A DNA stretch of 64,000 nt. It comes from Heterobilharzia americana. Taxonomy: Eukaryota > Platyhelminthes > Trematoda > Strigeidida > Schistosomatidae. The position numbers were made by a program, and so were the translations under genes. Of the stretch, positions 35,701 through 47,745 are shown in pieces. The notes below the pieces were generated by a model that was not told the DNA's origin, ran no database searches, and saw only the letters and a list, made by a program, of their open reading frames with translations. Position 1 is the first letter of the stretch, and the number at the start of each line of letters is the position of its first letter. The stretch spans positions 133,549,113 through 133,613,112 of the forward strand of contig OX104127.1 of assembly GCA_944470555.2 (NCBI GenBank), given 5' to 3'.

Positions 35701-37200
35701 ACACTATGTCAAGCAAAAGATCCTATTCATGTTGGTTTACTTGACTTTTCTAAGGCCCTCGACAGAGTAAATCATGATATCCCTTGTAAGAAACTTCAGC
35801 TCATGGGTGTACACCGAAAACTGTTGATTTGGCTTAGAGGTTATCTTTACACCAGGTTGCAGTCAGAGTTGGCTCCTCTCTATATAATTGGTTCCCGGTG
35901 CCGAGTGGTGTGCCTCAAGGTTCTGTACGCAATATAGTATGCTGTGGAACAAACTTCCCGCTCCTATACGAGCATGTCGATCTCTCCGCCAGCTTCAACG
36001 ATTACTTAGCAAATTCCTCCTATCTAACGATTCTCATCAATTCGTTGACGGCCAAACCACAAACGGTAATACCATGCACAGTGGTGCTACTGGTACCCAG
36101 ACTCAAGGGAGACTAACAGCAGTGACAAAAGTATACAATGCCGAAAACTAAACGCACTAGTTAGGTCAAAATCCACTTTCTAAAAAAACTGACCAAGAGT
36201 GAACAGGAGGCGGAGTGCGATACGATTTGCAACAGTGAACTCAGTAGCCACTCTAATGTAACCTACACTTCTTCTTAGCCTAACTGATCTCACGGCTTAA
36301 CACCTATTTCTTAAATTTTTTCTCTGAAAGTAATCTCTTCATTCCTGATTGATAAATGAACTGTTTGTCGGTGGATTTTCATAGCATGTAAAATGTTTTA
36401 TTATTCGCCCTTTGTTATCAGTACTCACATGTAAGTACTCTGCATCACCGTATTGTCTTGGTAGCCCGGATATGGTAATACTCAATGGGCAACACCATGA
36501 CCATCCCTCCCCGTGACTAGATAAAGTGCGGTTACCGCCTTAGAAAAAACCACGAATTTCACCCAAATGTTTATGACTTCATCAAAGTTTGTACACAGGT
36601 ATATGACAAGTGAATACCTGGTACAAAATCCTCTAATCTCTCTATTTCGTAGAGATAACTTCGGCTTCAGACTAATTTTCATTACTGTCATGTGCACCTT
36701 CATCTTCTTCTACCTAAGCTTACTTCTAAACAGTTGGTTCTGGATACTTCTTCAAGTAGGTTTTGTAGTCAATACAAAGAACTCACCCAGATGTATCATA
36801 GTTAATCTACTCCTGAGTGTGTTTGTGCTCCTATTTCGAATTTCGCCTGCTGCTCGCTTTTGTCATTCACTTTTCAGGTCCACCTAACCAGCCCTGCATT
36901 CAAATGGAATCCTACAAATCGCATTTGTCAGTGGGAACCTTGCTGTCGAAACCTTGTGACGAGCGCGCACACCTCAAGGCCATGACTGCAATGCGGCCCC
37001 ACCTTCAAGAATATTAGAAGATTCAAACGATAACCGGATAATCTTCAAATTCCAACTGAGTCTGTTTCAACACACCTCTTATGTGCCATGCATAACAGTA
37101 TCTAATGTATAGCTTAACATTGTACATAGTAATCATTTCTCATTACCAAAATGATCAAACCTGTAAACTGGTTTGTATTCATGTAACCCATGTTGCATGA
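35701..37200 (+). repeat. 1.5-kb segment duplicated from or to 1871-3371 (copy 2)
   Basis: Near-identical to copy 1 over its whole length, including the internal switch from CR1 RT to another LINE's C-terminus at 35926/35927. It ends in AAGCAAATATTATTATTTTC, a more natural LINE tail than the AT repeat of copy 1. Confidence 0.95.
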
Positions 37201-37219
37201 AGCAAATATTATTATTTTC

Positions 37220-38420
37220 AGTTGGCTGGTCACTACTTAGCTGTTATCATCTGACAGCTTTCATGGTCTCCCGAATACATCGATAGTATCCTTTATGACT
37301 TCGTATATTGGGCTCTCTTAGCGTACATTTCGGCACCCACCACACTTACACTGTCCTTTCTTATGAAGCGCTGGGGAGACCACGAAATGTTGTGACCTCA
37401 AACTAACGGCACATTCTGTCCTACCAGACATATTAATCAAAAACAGAAGCTCTGCACTACACGACTGTATGAAATTTATATTCCTAAGCACTCATCTGAA
37501 AAAACACGTACGTTGGATGTCATAACAAGGAAAGTTAGGCAGGGAGGAAAACACAAACCTACATAACGCCCTCCTTGTTGGAGTTCTTGCTTTTTTTTTG
37601 CCTGCTGCTTTGTTTCTGTTTTTTCTCGCCGTGGAAAAGCAGCTGAGTTCTAAATATTGGCTTGTTCGTCATCGAGAATTAATTACTTGAGGAACAGACC
37701 TTGTCTGAAACCACCTTTCTTGGTGGGGGGAACCCGCTTTACTGCCTTCACAATGTCTAACTAAAACAGACAGAAATGAAAATACTCACTTTACCACAAC
37801 CTCATAATTATCTAGATCTAGAACTTACCATAAAAGTGACTAGGAAAGTCCAACACCTACCGACCACAAGGCTGTCAAGTGTAAACGGCGGACAAGATTT
37901 CCCAGAGGTCGACTTGACGCATTCAAACAAGTTTATTGCTTCTGGATGGCGGAGTTAGAAAAGAGAAGATATTTGTCTCTCAGTCGTAATATTCATCAAG
38001 AATATGAGTCTCTGATGTGAAATGGCATTAACATGCAGGAAATGTACAGTTCTGGAATTCCCAATGAGGTGCAGTAAGCAAACAAATTGTGCATACTTTC
38101 CCTCATAAACTTTCCATTATTATCTCAAGCAAAAAGTACAGGCTGTTACAGTGGAAGTATTAGCTTCAAGCTTTATTTCTCTCCAGGTAATACATGTGGT
38201 GTCCAGATACGAACCTGGCCTTCCACTTGTCCAACTTGTAGATTTTTGCAAACTTGTTCTGCTGGAATGTTACTTTATATGAACATGCAGTACTTATATC
38301 TTTTAGTGACAATAGGTGGGGACTGAGGTTACCTCCCATGAAGACATGTAATTATATAGAAACCTACCCATTCCTGTAAAAACAGTGTATGCATGTATAC
38401 TCATGAATAAGTATTATTAT
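37220..38420 (+). repeat. 1.2-kb dispersed repeat, family X, copy 1
   Basis: Collinear with 46790-47745 in the same orientation. Shared blocks include ATCAAAAA-AG-TCTGCACTACACGAC, TGCTTTGTTTCTGT-TTTTCTC, GGAAAGTCCAACAC, GAAGATATTTGTCT and the ATTATTATT tail. It is mostly non-coding and probably a LINE 3' region, since the tail resembles LINE tails; the parent element is not identified. Confidence 0.75.
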
Positions 38421-38457
38421 TATAGTGAGTGGTGGGTAGGAGGGAGATGAGGGAGGG

Positions 38458-39310
38458 TTAGTAAGGTTGGTGACCCCCTGAGTATGTCCATGGTCGACCA
38501 CGCCAGGTGAAATAACCATCTAACCGTCTCTTTAGTGAACTGACCGTGGGGGCTATGACGATATGTCGCGCTAAGGTATTCCGTAAGGCGATTACTTGTA
38601 GGGAGAAAAAGTTGGACCCGAGTGTGGTATTAGCCCTTTGACGTGGGATCCTAGTGAAGTTTCCTCGCGAAGACCGCTGTATCTCAACCGAAATTGATTT
38701 GTTTGCGTGGTCTGCCTGACGGGCGATCTTGTAGGCTACAATATGATCACGCCTCTGACTACGATAAGCCAAGGTGAATAGGTTAAGATGTTTAAGTCTT
38801 TCAGGGTATGCCATCCTCCTTAGCCCCACAGCTGATGTTGTCGCAGTTCTTGGCGCTTTTTCAAGGAGATTAGAGCCTCTTTCGAGTGTTGGGAGCACTG
38901 TATTGAAGACTCCTAGATGCTGCCGTAGGTAGGATTTGAAAACTGTTAGGAAGAATTCGGGTGAGGGAGCTAAGCTGTCCACGCAGAAAGCACAAAATAG
39001 CGTCCGCTCTGGTTGTCGTTTCTTTGTAGTTGGAGCTTGTGTTCAAGGTGTCGGAGATGTTTCGTCCCAAATCTTTCTCCACGGACACTCTGGAGATTGT
39101 ACGGTCGCTCAACATGTACTGGAAATCGGTTGTACTTGCTTCATATTTAAGGATGTGGATTACCTTACACTTTTTCAAGTTGAAGCTCAAGCCATTTTCT
39201 GACGACCGAAGTTCGAGTTGCTGCAAGTCCTTTTCGCGCGACTTACGAAGCACACGTTACATCCTTTGCGTTTTCCTCGTGCTTTTGGATTTTGACAATC
39301 TGGCCACGAC
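38458..39310 (-). mobile_element. CR1-like LINE, RT thumb and C-terminus, minus strand
   Basis: Minus-strand frames at 39253-38870 and 38982-38458 encode LQQLELRSSENGLSFNLKKC, VEKDLGRNISDTLNTSSNY and then RLKHLNLFTLAYRSQRRDHI, with the KRRLDGYF end motif. Same family as 5880-7270. Confidence 0.85.
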
Positions 39311-39578
39311 CTAGTTACAATTTTTACCTGCAAATTAAAGCTTCTATACATATAGGTTATCTGCTAACTATTGCTGTCATCTTCGCAACTATTGGCTGCT
39401 TATCTCTGGTTTCCATCAATAGGAGAGTTTTGGGATGTACTTCAGAGTACTTCGTCACTTGACGGGAAGTTGCAGCGTTTCGCTGGTTTTTATACTAGTT
39501 TGCTCCAGAGGCTGAGGTTGAAGGACGTCTAATAACTTTAATCCGTGTAGCAGCTAAGTTTCTAATCTTGCTATTTTA

Positions 39579-41377
39579 TTGTTAGACAACACGTTTTGTT
39601 TCCTGATGTCTGTACCTTTCAGCCGTAACGTGAGTAACGTTATCACTGCGGTAAACGAACCGAACCACAAAACCAGGGGGCCAAAAGCTCTGAATCCGTC
39701 ACTAAGGTCTGAAAATAGTTTACCTACTAACGGTCCCCCTGTTGATTTACCAGACGTGTTGTTGCAAACGAGCGTAATATCGTGGACTTCAGTAATGCGA
39801 TTGCTAATCTTCGGCGTAAACTAGATCGTCTTACACCTTTCATTGGCCTACTGGACCCCACGGAAGACTTACCAGTGGACAGTCTTACCAAGTGTGAAAC
39901 AGTAGTGAACGTTGCAACCACTGAGGCCAGCAAACGACTGACCTCGTCAGTCAGCTCTATCGTCCCCAATGTCACTTGTAGTTTTCTATTAAAACGTGTT
40001 AAAAATGATGGTTTGCATGAACCTGTTTGCACAGCCCGGCATCTTAGGAGGGGGACTAGTAAATACTCCTGTCCAATATTATCCCAGTTCAGCTCACCCC
40101 TCAATAGAAGACACTTCCGTAGTTCACAGAAATCTGTTAGACCCCTAAAATTAGTGGTGAGTTATGTGGTACTCCCAGATCTTATTGTCTGTCACTGACG
40201 GACATGTGGTTTGAAACCCTATGAGGCCCCTCGTGAAACCTCATCCAAACCAACGGCCACTTGAGGCATACCGGTACCTGGAAACTGGCTCATCCCACCA
40301 CACAACGTCGTAAGGGTAGATCTAAAAAAGCTGACTGAGCATTTTGTTGCTAGTACGTCAACTGCTACCTTTTCACCTGCCAACACGATAGTAACCACGG
40401 AAACTGGAGATCAGATCTCCGCCAGTTATACACATTTATTCGCAGATGATGTGGTAATGATATATCCGACATGCACCTGATCCCGCTGAATTCACCCACG
40501 AAACCTGCAACCCCCAAATGCAATTACGCTGATAGGCCTCTACCCCCATTAGGCCTCTCGCATGCGATGATGACCTCCAGATATGTTGACAACGCACTAA
40601 CTCAAAGTGCCATGTTTTGGAGATCTAAATCTAAAAATCCCAATACGGGTTTATCACTAAAGCCCGTGACACAGAAACGATTTAGTCATCCTCGACCTAA
40701 CTACTTCCAGTCAATTGAACCTAGTGGTTATAACACCATCAAAAGAGTGATCCAATCCACCTACACAGACACATTCACAGGGCACATCATTAAGACACCA
40801 GGCCCTACGACACCTTCTTTGACCAACAGAAGCGTAGGATTCAAACACCGAGGCGTTAAAAAGAAAGGGTATACCCGTACGAATGTTCAGAACACAAACA
40901 ATTATTGGCTTTTAAACTCACAACCATCCAAAAAAAATCAGCCCGACAGTATGCTTTCCGCGATGCAACGATATTAACTGACTTCAAGTCTGCCGTTCAG
41001 ACGAAGCCTGCAATATCTGCCTGACCAATAACTGCATCCTCGGCTACATCTTCAGATGCAACATGCTAGGACTAGAACCTCTCCGGAAGAGGGGACCTAG
41101 AATGAATCTTATACTTTATTATGAACTACTTTGCAGGCAAACGCACTCGTGTGGTCCAGGAATTAAAATAGTTGTAACATCCATCGGCAACATACGTAAT
41201 CCCAAACAATTAGCTAAAACCGAGTGTTGTAAGACCAGCGTGCGAGGCAATTTCTCTCACATCTGGAGCAGACTTCCTGAGGAAATACGTACTGCAGGCT
41301 CATCATCTGTCTTTCGTTCCTCGCTTAATAAGCTCCCCACAGATGATGAGTTTACCACTCGTTTGGTCACTATATGA
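39579..41377 (+). mobile_element. LINE ORF1 joined to an ORF2 C-terminus (internal deletion)
   Basis: ORF1 remnants occupy 39579-40200 and 40471-40977 and resemble the ORF1 at 33209. At 41063-41377 the frame RTSVRGNF-like (KTSVRGNFSHIWSRLPEEIR) then AGSSSVFRSSLNKL is the very end of ORF2. No endonuclease or RT lies between, only about 85 bp, so some 2.5 kb of the usual element is missing. Confidence 0.75.
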
Positions 41378-41399
41378 GTTCTGGGCTAATGAAAACCAT

Positions 41400-43220
41400 A
41401 CTAGGACCCCCAAACATGTAAAGTAAGGCTATCATCAATCACAAGTACTTTTTCTTTAATATGCCTTGACATTATTGCACAGGGCGTTTGACTTCTATTC
41501 CACTAGCTTAGGTTGTGCAGTGAGTGAGCAAAGTACACACTAATAAAGCATATATCACCTTGATGCAGAGTCAGTTTTACCCGCATGTCTGCAAATAAGC
41601 ACGTGTACGAATTTTACGTAGGAAAATCACAAGGGTAATTTTAATATGAATAAATTAAAGCGTACATATAGCTCCAGCGTTTCTAAGAAGGTAGAAACTT
41701 CTCTCTTCCCAATTTAGTCTTGTGTGGTATATCATTCTCCGGTTCCTGCCCGTGCTTTCCTTTTCTCCTCTTTTCAGCTGAAGTTCGGAGAGAAAACCTT
41801 GAGCATAATTTCGGCCAAAACTGTCAACCTACTGAATATAACACTTCATACTTGATACCAGAAATTATTGGAAGGATACTTCATCTGGTCTTCTCCAATT
41901 GATTTTCAACTTTCTGAAACGTTACACAGCGAACTCGTCCAGTTACCAACAACCTGGATGCAACTATGCACGAAAACCCAACTACAATAAATGATCCAAG
42001 GCTTCTGGGCGGTCATAATGGCGGCGAAAATCTGGACAAACAACTAAACTTGAGAGAGAAACTCGCCCAGTGACTCAAATACCTCACCTCATTTGACTCC
42101 GTTTTGTAGAAGACAATTAATAGTCAACATATCTCCTTGATAATGCTGCGTGCTTCAATATGAATTCTACTTGCAAAACTCTGTCGCTATTGGATGGTAG
42201 TCCTTCAGATGTTTATCTTTTTGTACAGTAGCAACTAATTCTGATGGATTACGTCTGTACTGCTGATCAAGGTCACACTACGAATGGGAAATGCGAAGAC
42301 TTATTTTCTCAAGTGGATTATATGGTTATGCCAACACTTACTGTTACCCGTAATTGACGAAGTGACCTTTCGTCGGCCAACGATACCATAAACTGATGTC
42401 GAAATAAACATGGAACTGTACCACCAGGTTAACCATCTAGATCACGCGTAACGCAAACGTCGAATATTGCACGATTTTGATATCGTTTTATTGTGCAAAA
42501 AGAATGGTGAGTGGAGGCAACCGAAACTCATAAACAACCTGAACGCACTATGAAGCGATATTTTTCTGTTCTTTTCATAACCTGTAGTCACTTTTATTAT
42601 CATGATAAACTATGGTGCGATACCTTCTGTGTAATTCGGGACAGCTCAACTACCGCAGATTTCTTTACCATTATCAATCTGACAATGCTTGTAAACTGGC
42701 TCCTCTCATGTCAAGCTGTTCGTTTGAGAAGAAAATATTTATTAGATTGCTAACCAACAGATTTTCCTGATGGCTTGTATTGGCGTCTGTTTATAACGCA
42801 CAGTTGTCCTTAATTATGCGGCCTATCTGTGTGTTTTCATATGAAAATGTACGCCCTTGTCATGAATTTCAGCAACGTTTACCAATACTATGCGCATCAC
42901 TGTTCTGATATATTAACTATTTCATACTAAATGCTATTTGGAAACTTTCAAGAACTATCGATTTCACGATGCCCGTAAGCTGTTGTCACTCATGTTGAAT
43001 CCACTGTATGGGGATAAGAATCGTTATTATCTCAACTTTAGCACTGGATAGGCTAAAAAGTCATACTTTCTTGTTCGTTTCATAGCTAACGTGATCTTCT
43101 GCTGTTTTTATTAGGATTTAATGGCATTCCATCGGTATCATTCAGGACTCGCGAAATCTTGTAGATATTCAGATATACGTCGATGTGATGATGCCCATAA
43201 ACTGGCTTGTCTCATGCTAA
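41400..43220. other. no gene recognised
   Basis: Probably begins with the 3' UTR of the preceding element. Similar short blocks (ACTGGCT--TCTCATG) recur at about 42695 and 43200, hinting at an old repeat. Confidence 0.4.
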
Positions 43221-43224
43221 GTTA

Positions 43225-44829
43225 CTAGTGTGAGAGTGAGACATTCAGCGCTATACAGTCAGCTTTTTTGTTTGACACCCTAGAAATTCTGGTGTCGCCA
43301 GCAAAGAGGAGGATGGATGAGGATATTTTGTCAGGCACATCATTGGCAAACTGGTGGAACAGAAGTGGTCCTAGGATTGCTCCTTGGGATACTGCTGATG
43401 TCGATGGTCTCCACTGTGACCTCATTGTTTACTTTGTTGCAGAACTGCCCCCCTTCCAGCTGCCTCTTAAACCAAGAGAGTTGGGGTCCACTTATACCAG
43501 CTGACATGATCTTGTGAAGCATGACTGTGGGCGGGACACTGTTAAATGCCCTAGTTCGGTTGAGAAAAGCAACATGTAACGGTTCTCTGCTGTCCCAGCC
43601 CGGTGTCCAGTCGTCTCAGGCGATTGGCAAGTTAGTGGCATATGAGCGACCACTCCGAAATCCATGCTGAGCAGTATGCACGGTGTTTTCTCCATTGAGG
43701 AATTCCGCATACTTTCAGCTACCAGGCTTTCCAACACTTTTGACACTGCATCAAGGGAAGGTGTTTGGCCTCCCCGGTTGCAGGTTCTCCCTGGTAACCA
43801 CTGGGAAGGTTATTAATGCGCGGTCACTGAGGCCAGGGGGAGGTTCGATGCATGCATCCTGAATGAGAAGTTCATCGTTCGCCAGAGCGTAGTTAAGGCT
43901 CAATGCTCTTCCGTCAGGTCCCCGGCGTGTGGCATCACCCACTTTCTCTGAGGAACCAGCAGTCTTAATTGCATTCTCCAGCTTCTGATTGAAGGGCATG
44001 ATTCGTTTTTCTTTCGTTTCGAAGAGGATGGAGGGGCGTTGAAGTCACCGGCAATGATTACAGAGTCGTAATTAGCAGTGGAAGTCGTTAAGACTGTCCT
44101 GGTGACCGTTTGCCTATGTGTAGGGGAGCTGGTGCGGGACCGATATATGACTCCGAGCAGGTATTTGGTACAGTGGAGAGTGAGGTAGCACCATAGAGAT
44201 TCTGAGGGCCGGATTAGGGTGGTATCGTTGACTATCCTTTCCTTTAAACGGGAGCTTACGTAGAGAGCCACTCCCCCTCCTGCTCGGAGTTCTCTGTCCC
44301 TGGGGAAGAGTTCCGTGGCAGTGACATGCATCTCCCAGTCGGAGATGTCTGGCGAGAGCCAGGATTCGATGGTAAATATGATGACATAGTACTGACGCTC
44401 ACGCAGGATCATCATTTCTACCATCCTCCCTCACCCTTCCTCACAGGACTGGTATCGCTCCGGCTTTTTGCGCTTTATTTTCAACTTGGGTGGGGGCTGT
44501 GGCTGCAGGAGCTGCTTTGCCGCTGACTCACTAATCAGTGCCTGCGTGACAACCACTGACTCCGGAGGTCTTGGCGGCCGCCTCCTCCCCCCTTGCCTCG
44601 TGGGTCCGGGCCTACCTTTACACATGCTTATTGAGCTACCCATGGGGTCTTTCGTATTATACCGTGCATTTGGGATATCTGTGAGGGGGGCACGTGAGTC
44701 GGATTGGATGGCGGGTGGACAGGGAGCGGGGATGGACTTCAGATTCCCCCTTCGGAAGTCTACTGACGCTGTTTGCCGGTGTACTGTCAGGACCGACTTT
44801 GGTTGAGAGTCAATGTCATAGCTGGACAT
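43225..44829 (-). mobile_element. LINE with proline-rich ORF1 end, endonuclease and part of RT, minus strand
   Basis: Minus-strand order is as follows. 44829-44431 is a Pro/Arg-rich 132-residue frame. 44424-43900 is an endonuclease with ESWLSPDISDWE, ELRAGGGVALYVSSRL, GVIYRSRTS and VIIAGDFNAP. 43746-43492 is an RT segment (MSKVLESLVAE, FDCG-like MDFGVVAH). 43425-43225 has SQGAILGPLLF and ILLFAGDTRI, where the usual FADDT has become FAGDT. That loss of a catalytic Asp, and several frameshifts, indicate an inactive copy. Confidence 0.85.
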
Positions 44830-44869
44830 AGGCGCGAGGGTAGAGAATTGGTAGTTTTTGATCTATTAT

Positions 44870-45250
44870 GTCCAGTTCTGAGTGCTTGTTTCATATTTTG
44901 CGGCTACATTTTGCAGTGAACAACGAAATCTCTCCCGCTTTCAGCCCGGGTGAGTTGACTGTCTTTGTGGGTTGGTGACTGTACTTTGTAGATTATTGTA
45001 AGGGCTGCGGGTTACTGGGAAGACCAAGGATCTTTCACGACTCCCATCTCTTTGGATTTATGAAATGAAGTATTAAGGCAGCGGCAAAGAGTGTGGCAGG
45101 TAACCCAAAGGTAGAAGTATCTAATTTGGGTTTATTTGCTACAGAAGAGTTTGTAGATGATGTAGGCGCATCAACAGGATAGATGGCGAATGGTAAATAG
45201 GAAGGAGTTGGTGGTGAGCTTGTGGGATCAGTAATTCTCTCGGTACTTCT
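44870..45250 (-). mobile_element. LINE 5' region, minus strand
   Basis: Similar to 30640-31060. It lies directly upstream (minus orientation) of the 44829 coding start, so it is likely this element's 5' UTR. Confidence 0.55.
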
Positions 45251-45359
45251 GGGTGAGCCATGAGAATTGTCGTTACTGTCTGACCATCTTTTAAAGAAGT
45301 TAACTGAGAGGTCTGCGATATCCTACGGCATGAGAGTATACTCTTAAAGACAAAGTGTT

Positions 45360-45560
45360 AAACCTGAGCCTGGCGTTAGCCCTTTGATGTCTTATCCTCC
45401 TGGGGTTTCTCCATGATGCACGTTAGTTTTCCTCCCGGCCTTTCTGGCGAATAATCTTGCGTGCCACTATAAGGCCACTCCTCTCTCTGTAATAGCCAAA
45501 AGTGAATGGACTAGGGCGTTTCAGTCTTCCAGAGTATGCCTTCCTCCTTGTTCAAGAATG
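45360..45560 (-). mobile_element. LINE ORF2 C-terminal fragment, minus strand
   Basis: Minus-strand reading gives RLKRPSPFTFGYYRERSGLI then VARKIIRQ, matching the C-terminal segments at 38760-38700 and 6060-6000. Confidence 0.65.
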
Positions 45561-46789
45561 CGCGCATCGATAATAGTATCCATGTGCAGAAATTTGGCAC
45601 GGTCCTGTAAATCTGGAGACAAAACAGTACCAACTGAAGTGCCTTCTCTCATCATTATTTTTCACTTTTTCAGACACTTCTACTGTGACTGTTACGATAA
45701 CCTGGTCTTGGTAATAAGAGTTTGTTTTGAGGTATCATTTGGCCGATATAAACACTTGAATGATTATATGGTCTCCCACTACAAGATGTATACTGTGGGT
45801 ATGCGTGGGTATTTCTAGGAATTCACCATCCTACGTATTTAAGACTCCGGCAGCTGCATTGCATTAGGTCGGAGGAATCTATGTGACACTGGGCAGCAGT
45901 TGTGAGCTAGGTACAAGTTTATCAATGTTCTTATTGCTGTGAACACTGAATAAGGATGAATGAGACGAGCCAGCCAACAGCACATTGAAAGAAATGCCAC
46001 GTTTAGTAACACACCAGTGCACCGGTGGGCAAGTTGCAGTCATGCACACAGTACCGAGTACTCTAGAACGTATCAGATAATAGATAAAAACTGGAGTGTT
46101 CATTTGCTTTTAATATATGTCATCCTTTAGGATCATCCCATTTGTAGACGAGGCCAGACAGACCGTGGCCGCATGAAGTGAGGTATAGGACTGGTTTCTT
46201 TACTGATGCGCCTAAGGACCGACCACAGTTGTGCACGCAGTATCAGAGTTGGTACGCTGAAGTGAAAACGACGAGTGCAGTCATTATGACTTTTAGCCGT
46301 GGATGAGGTCAGCTGCGAAAACGGGGCTGACAACCAACCAGTCTGTAGCTTTCCAAGGTTAAAAAGACCGGCACATCTTTGAAACATACTGCAAGATTGT
46401 CAGCCGTCGGTTTCGACTGGTCAACTGTCAGCACACTGGCTTCCTGTCATGACACGAAAAGTGAAGTGGATGATGCGGTCGGATGCCGCGAAGGCAACTT
46501 GGCGTCTGTCGGAGAGGCAGGCAGGAAACCGGTGAGAACACAACACCCTGCCACAGTACCATGGGATAACTTAGCAAACACAATTCCACGCGCGTCACAC
46601 CCATGTCGATTACGGATTGCTGTGGCGATTCAAAGAACGGCGTGTTGCTATTTCACGAAAAACCAGTGTCCCTGTAACCGACTTAGCAACGCACCAACAC
46701 TGTCTTCCACGACACTTCGTACACTGGACCCTCCTTATACGCAATGAGACACCCATCACACATACACCAGCCTTTCATGCAGGGCTCCC
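45561..46789. other. no gene recognised; may include the 5' part of the family X repeat
   Basis: Short open frames at 46379-46747 plus and 46133-46387 minus show no domain. Similarity to the other family X copy becomes visible only from about 46790. Confidence 0.4.
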
Positions 46790-47745
46790 GGGAAACTTCC
46801 ATAAGTCATGATCTCAAACTAATACCACATTCCGCTCTACCCGACATGCTGATCAAAAATAGTTCTGCACTACACGACAGCATGAAATTTATGTTTCTAC
46901 GTGTTCAACAGAAAAAGCACGTACGATGGAAGCCATCGAGAGGAAAGTCAAGTAGGAAGAAACATGGAAATAGGAAACACAGTCCCTGTTGGAATTCCTG
47001 CTCCTTTCTTTGTCTGGTGCTTTGTTTCTGTCTTTTCTCATTGTAAAAAGCACCTCAGTTCCAAATGTTGGCTTGGTAGTCATCGAAACCCGGCCATTTA
47101 AGGAACAAACCTTGGTCGAAACTACCCTCCATGCAGGGTAGCCAGTGTTTCTGCGTTCACAAAACCCAACTACAATAAACAGAAATGAAAATGGTCACTG
47201 GACCAAAGCCTCGTACTTATCAAAATCCAGGACTTATTCACCAAAAAAGTGATCGGGAAAGTCCAACACTTACCGGCCACAAAACTGTTGCGACCTATGA
47301 AAACAGTGGGCAAAATGTCCTGGAAGTCCACTTGACACACTGAAACAAGTCTGCTGCTTCTGGATGCTAGAGTTGGAAGAATGAAGATATTTGTCTTTCA
47401 GTCGGAATATTCACCAAGATTATGGATCTTTGATGTGAAATGGCATAAACACACATGAATTATACATTTGTGGAATCATGAATAGGATACGACAAATAAA
47501 CGACGTACGTATATGTTCCCCCATGAACTTTTCATAACTGTTCCGGGCAACAGGCGCAAACTGTTGCAAGGAAGTGTTGGCTTCAGGCTTCATTTTTCTT
47601 CTGGCAGGACTTTTATCTCCTAGAGACAGTAGATGAGGATTCAAATTACCTTGCATGAAGATCCACGTCACTTATAAAGAAACTTACTCATACCCATAAA
47701 AATGGTGTGTGACTGCATATTCGGGAACGAATATCATTATTATTA
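46790..47745 (+). repeat. dispersed repeat, family X, copy 2
   Basis: Collinear with 37380-38420 and ends in GAACGAATATCATTATTATT. A frame at 46744-47046 contains LKLIPHSALPDMLIKNSSAL, which reads similarly (LKLTAHSVLPDILIKN) in copy 1. This hints that the 5' part was once coding. Confidence 0.75.

Noticed and set aside
41778..41902. Possible terminal exon after a strong acceptor (TCCTCTTTTCAG), ending HLVFSN and stop
   Set aside because: There is no partner exon, no recognisable domain, and it lies just downstream of a LINE; evidence too thin.
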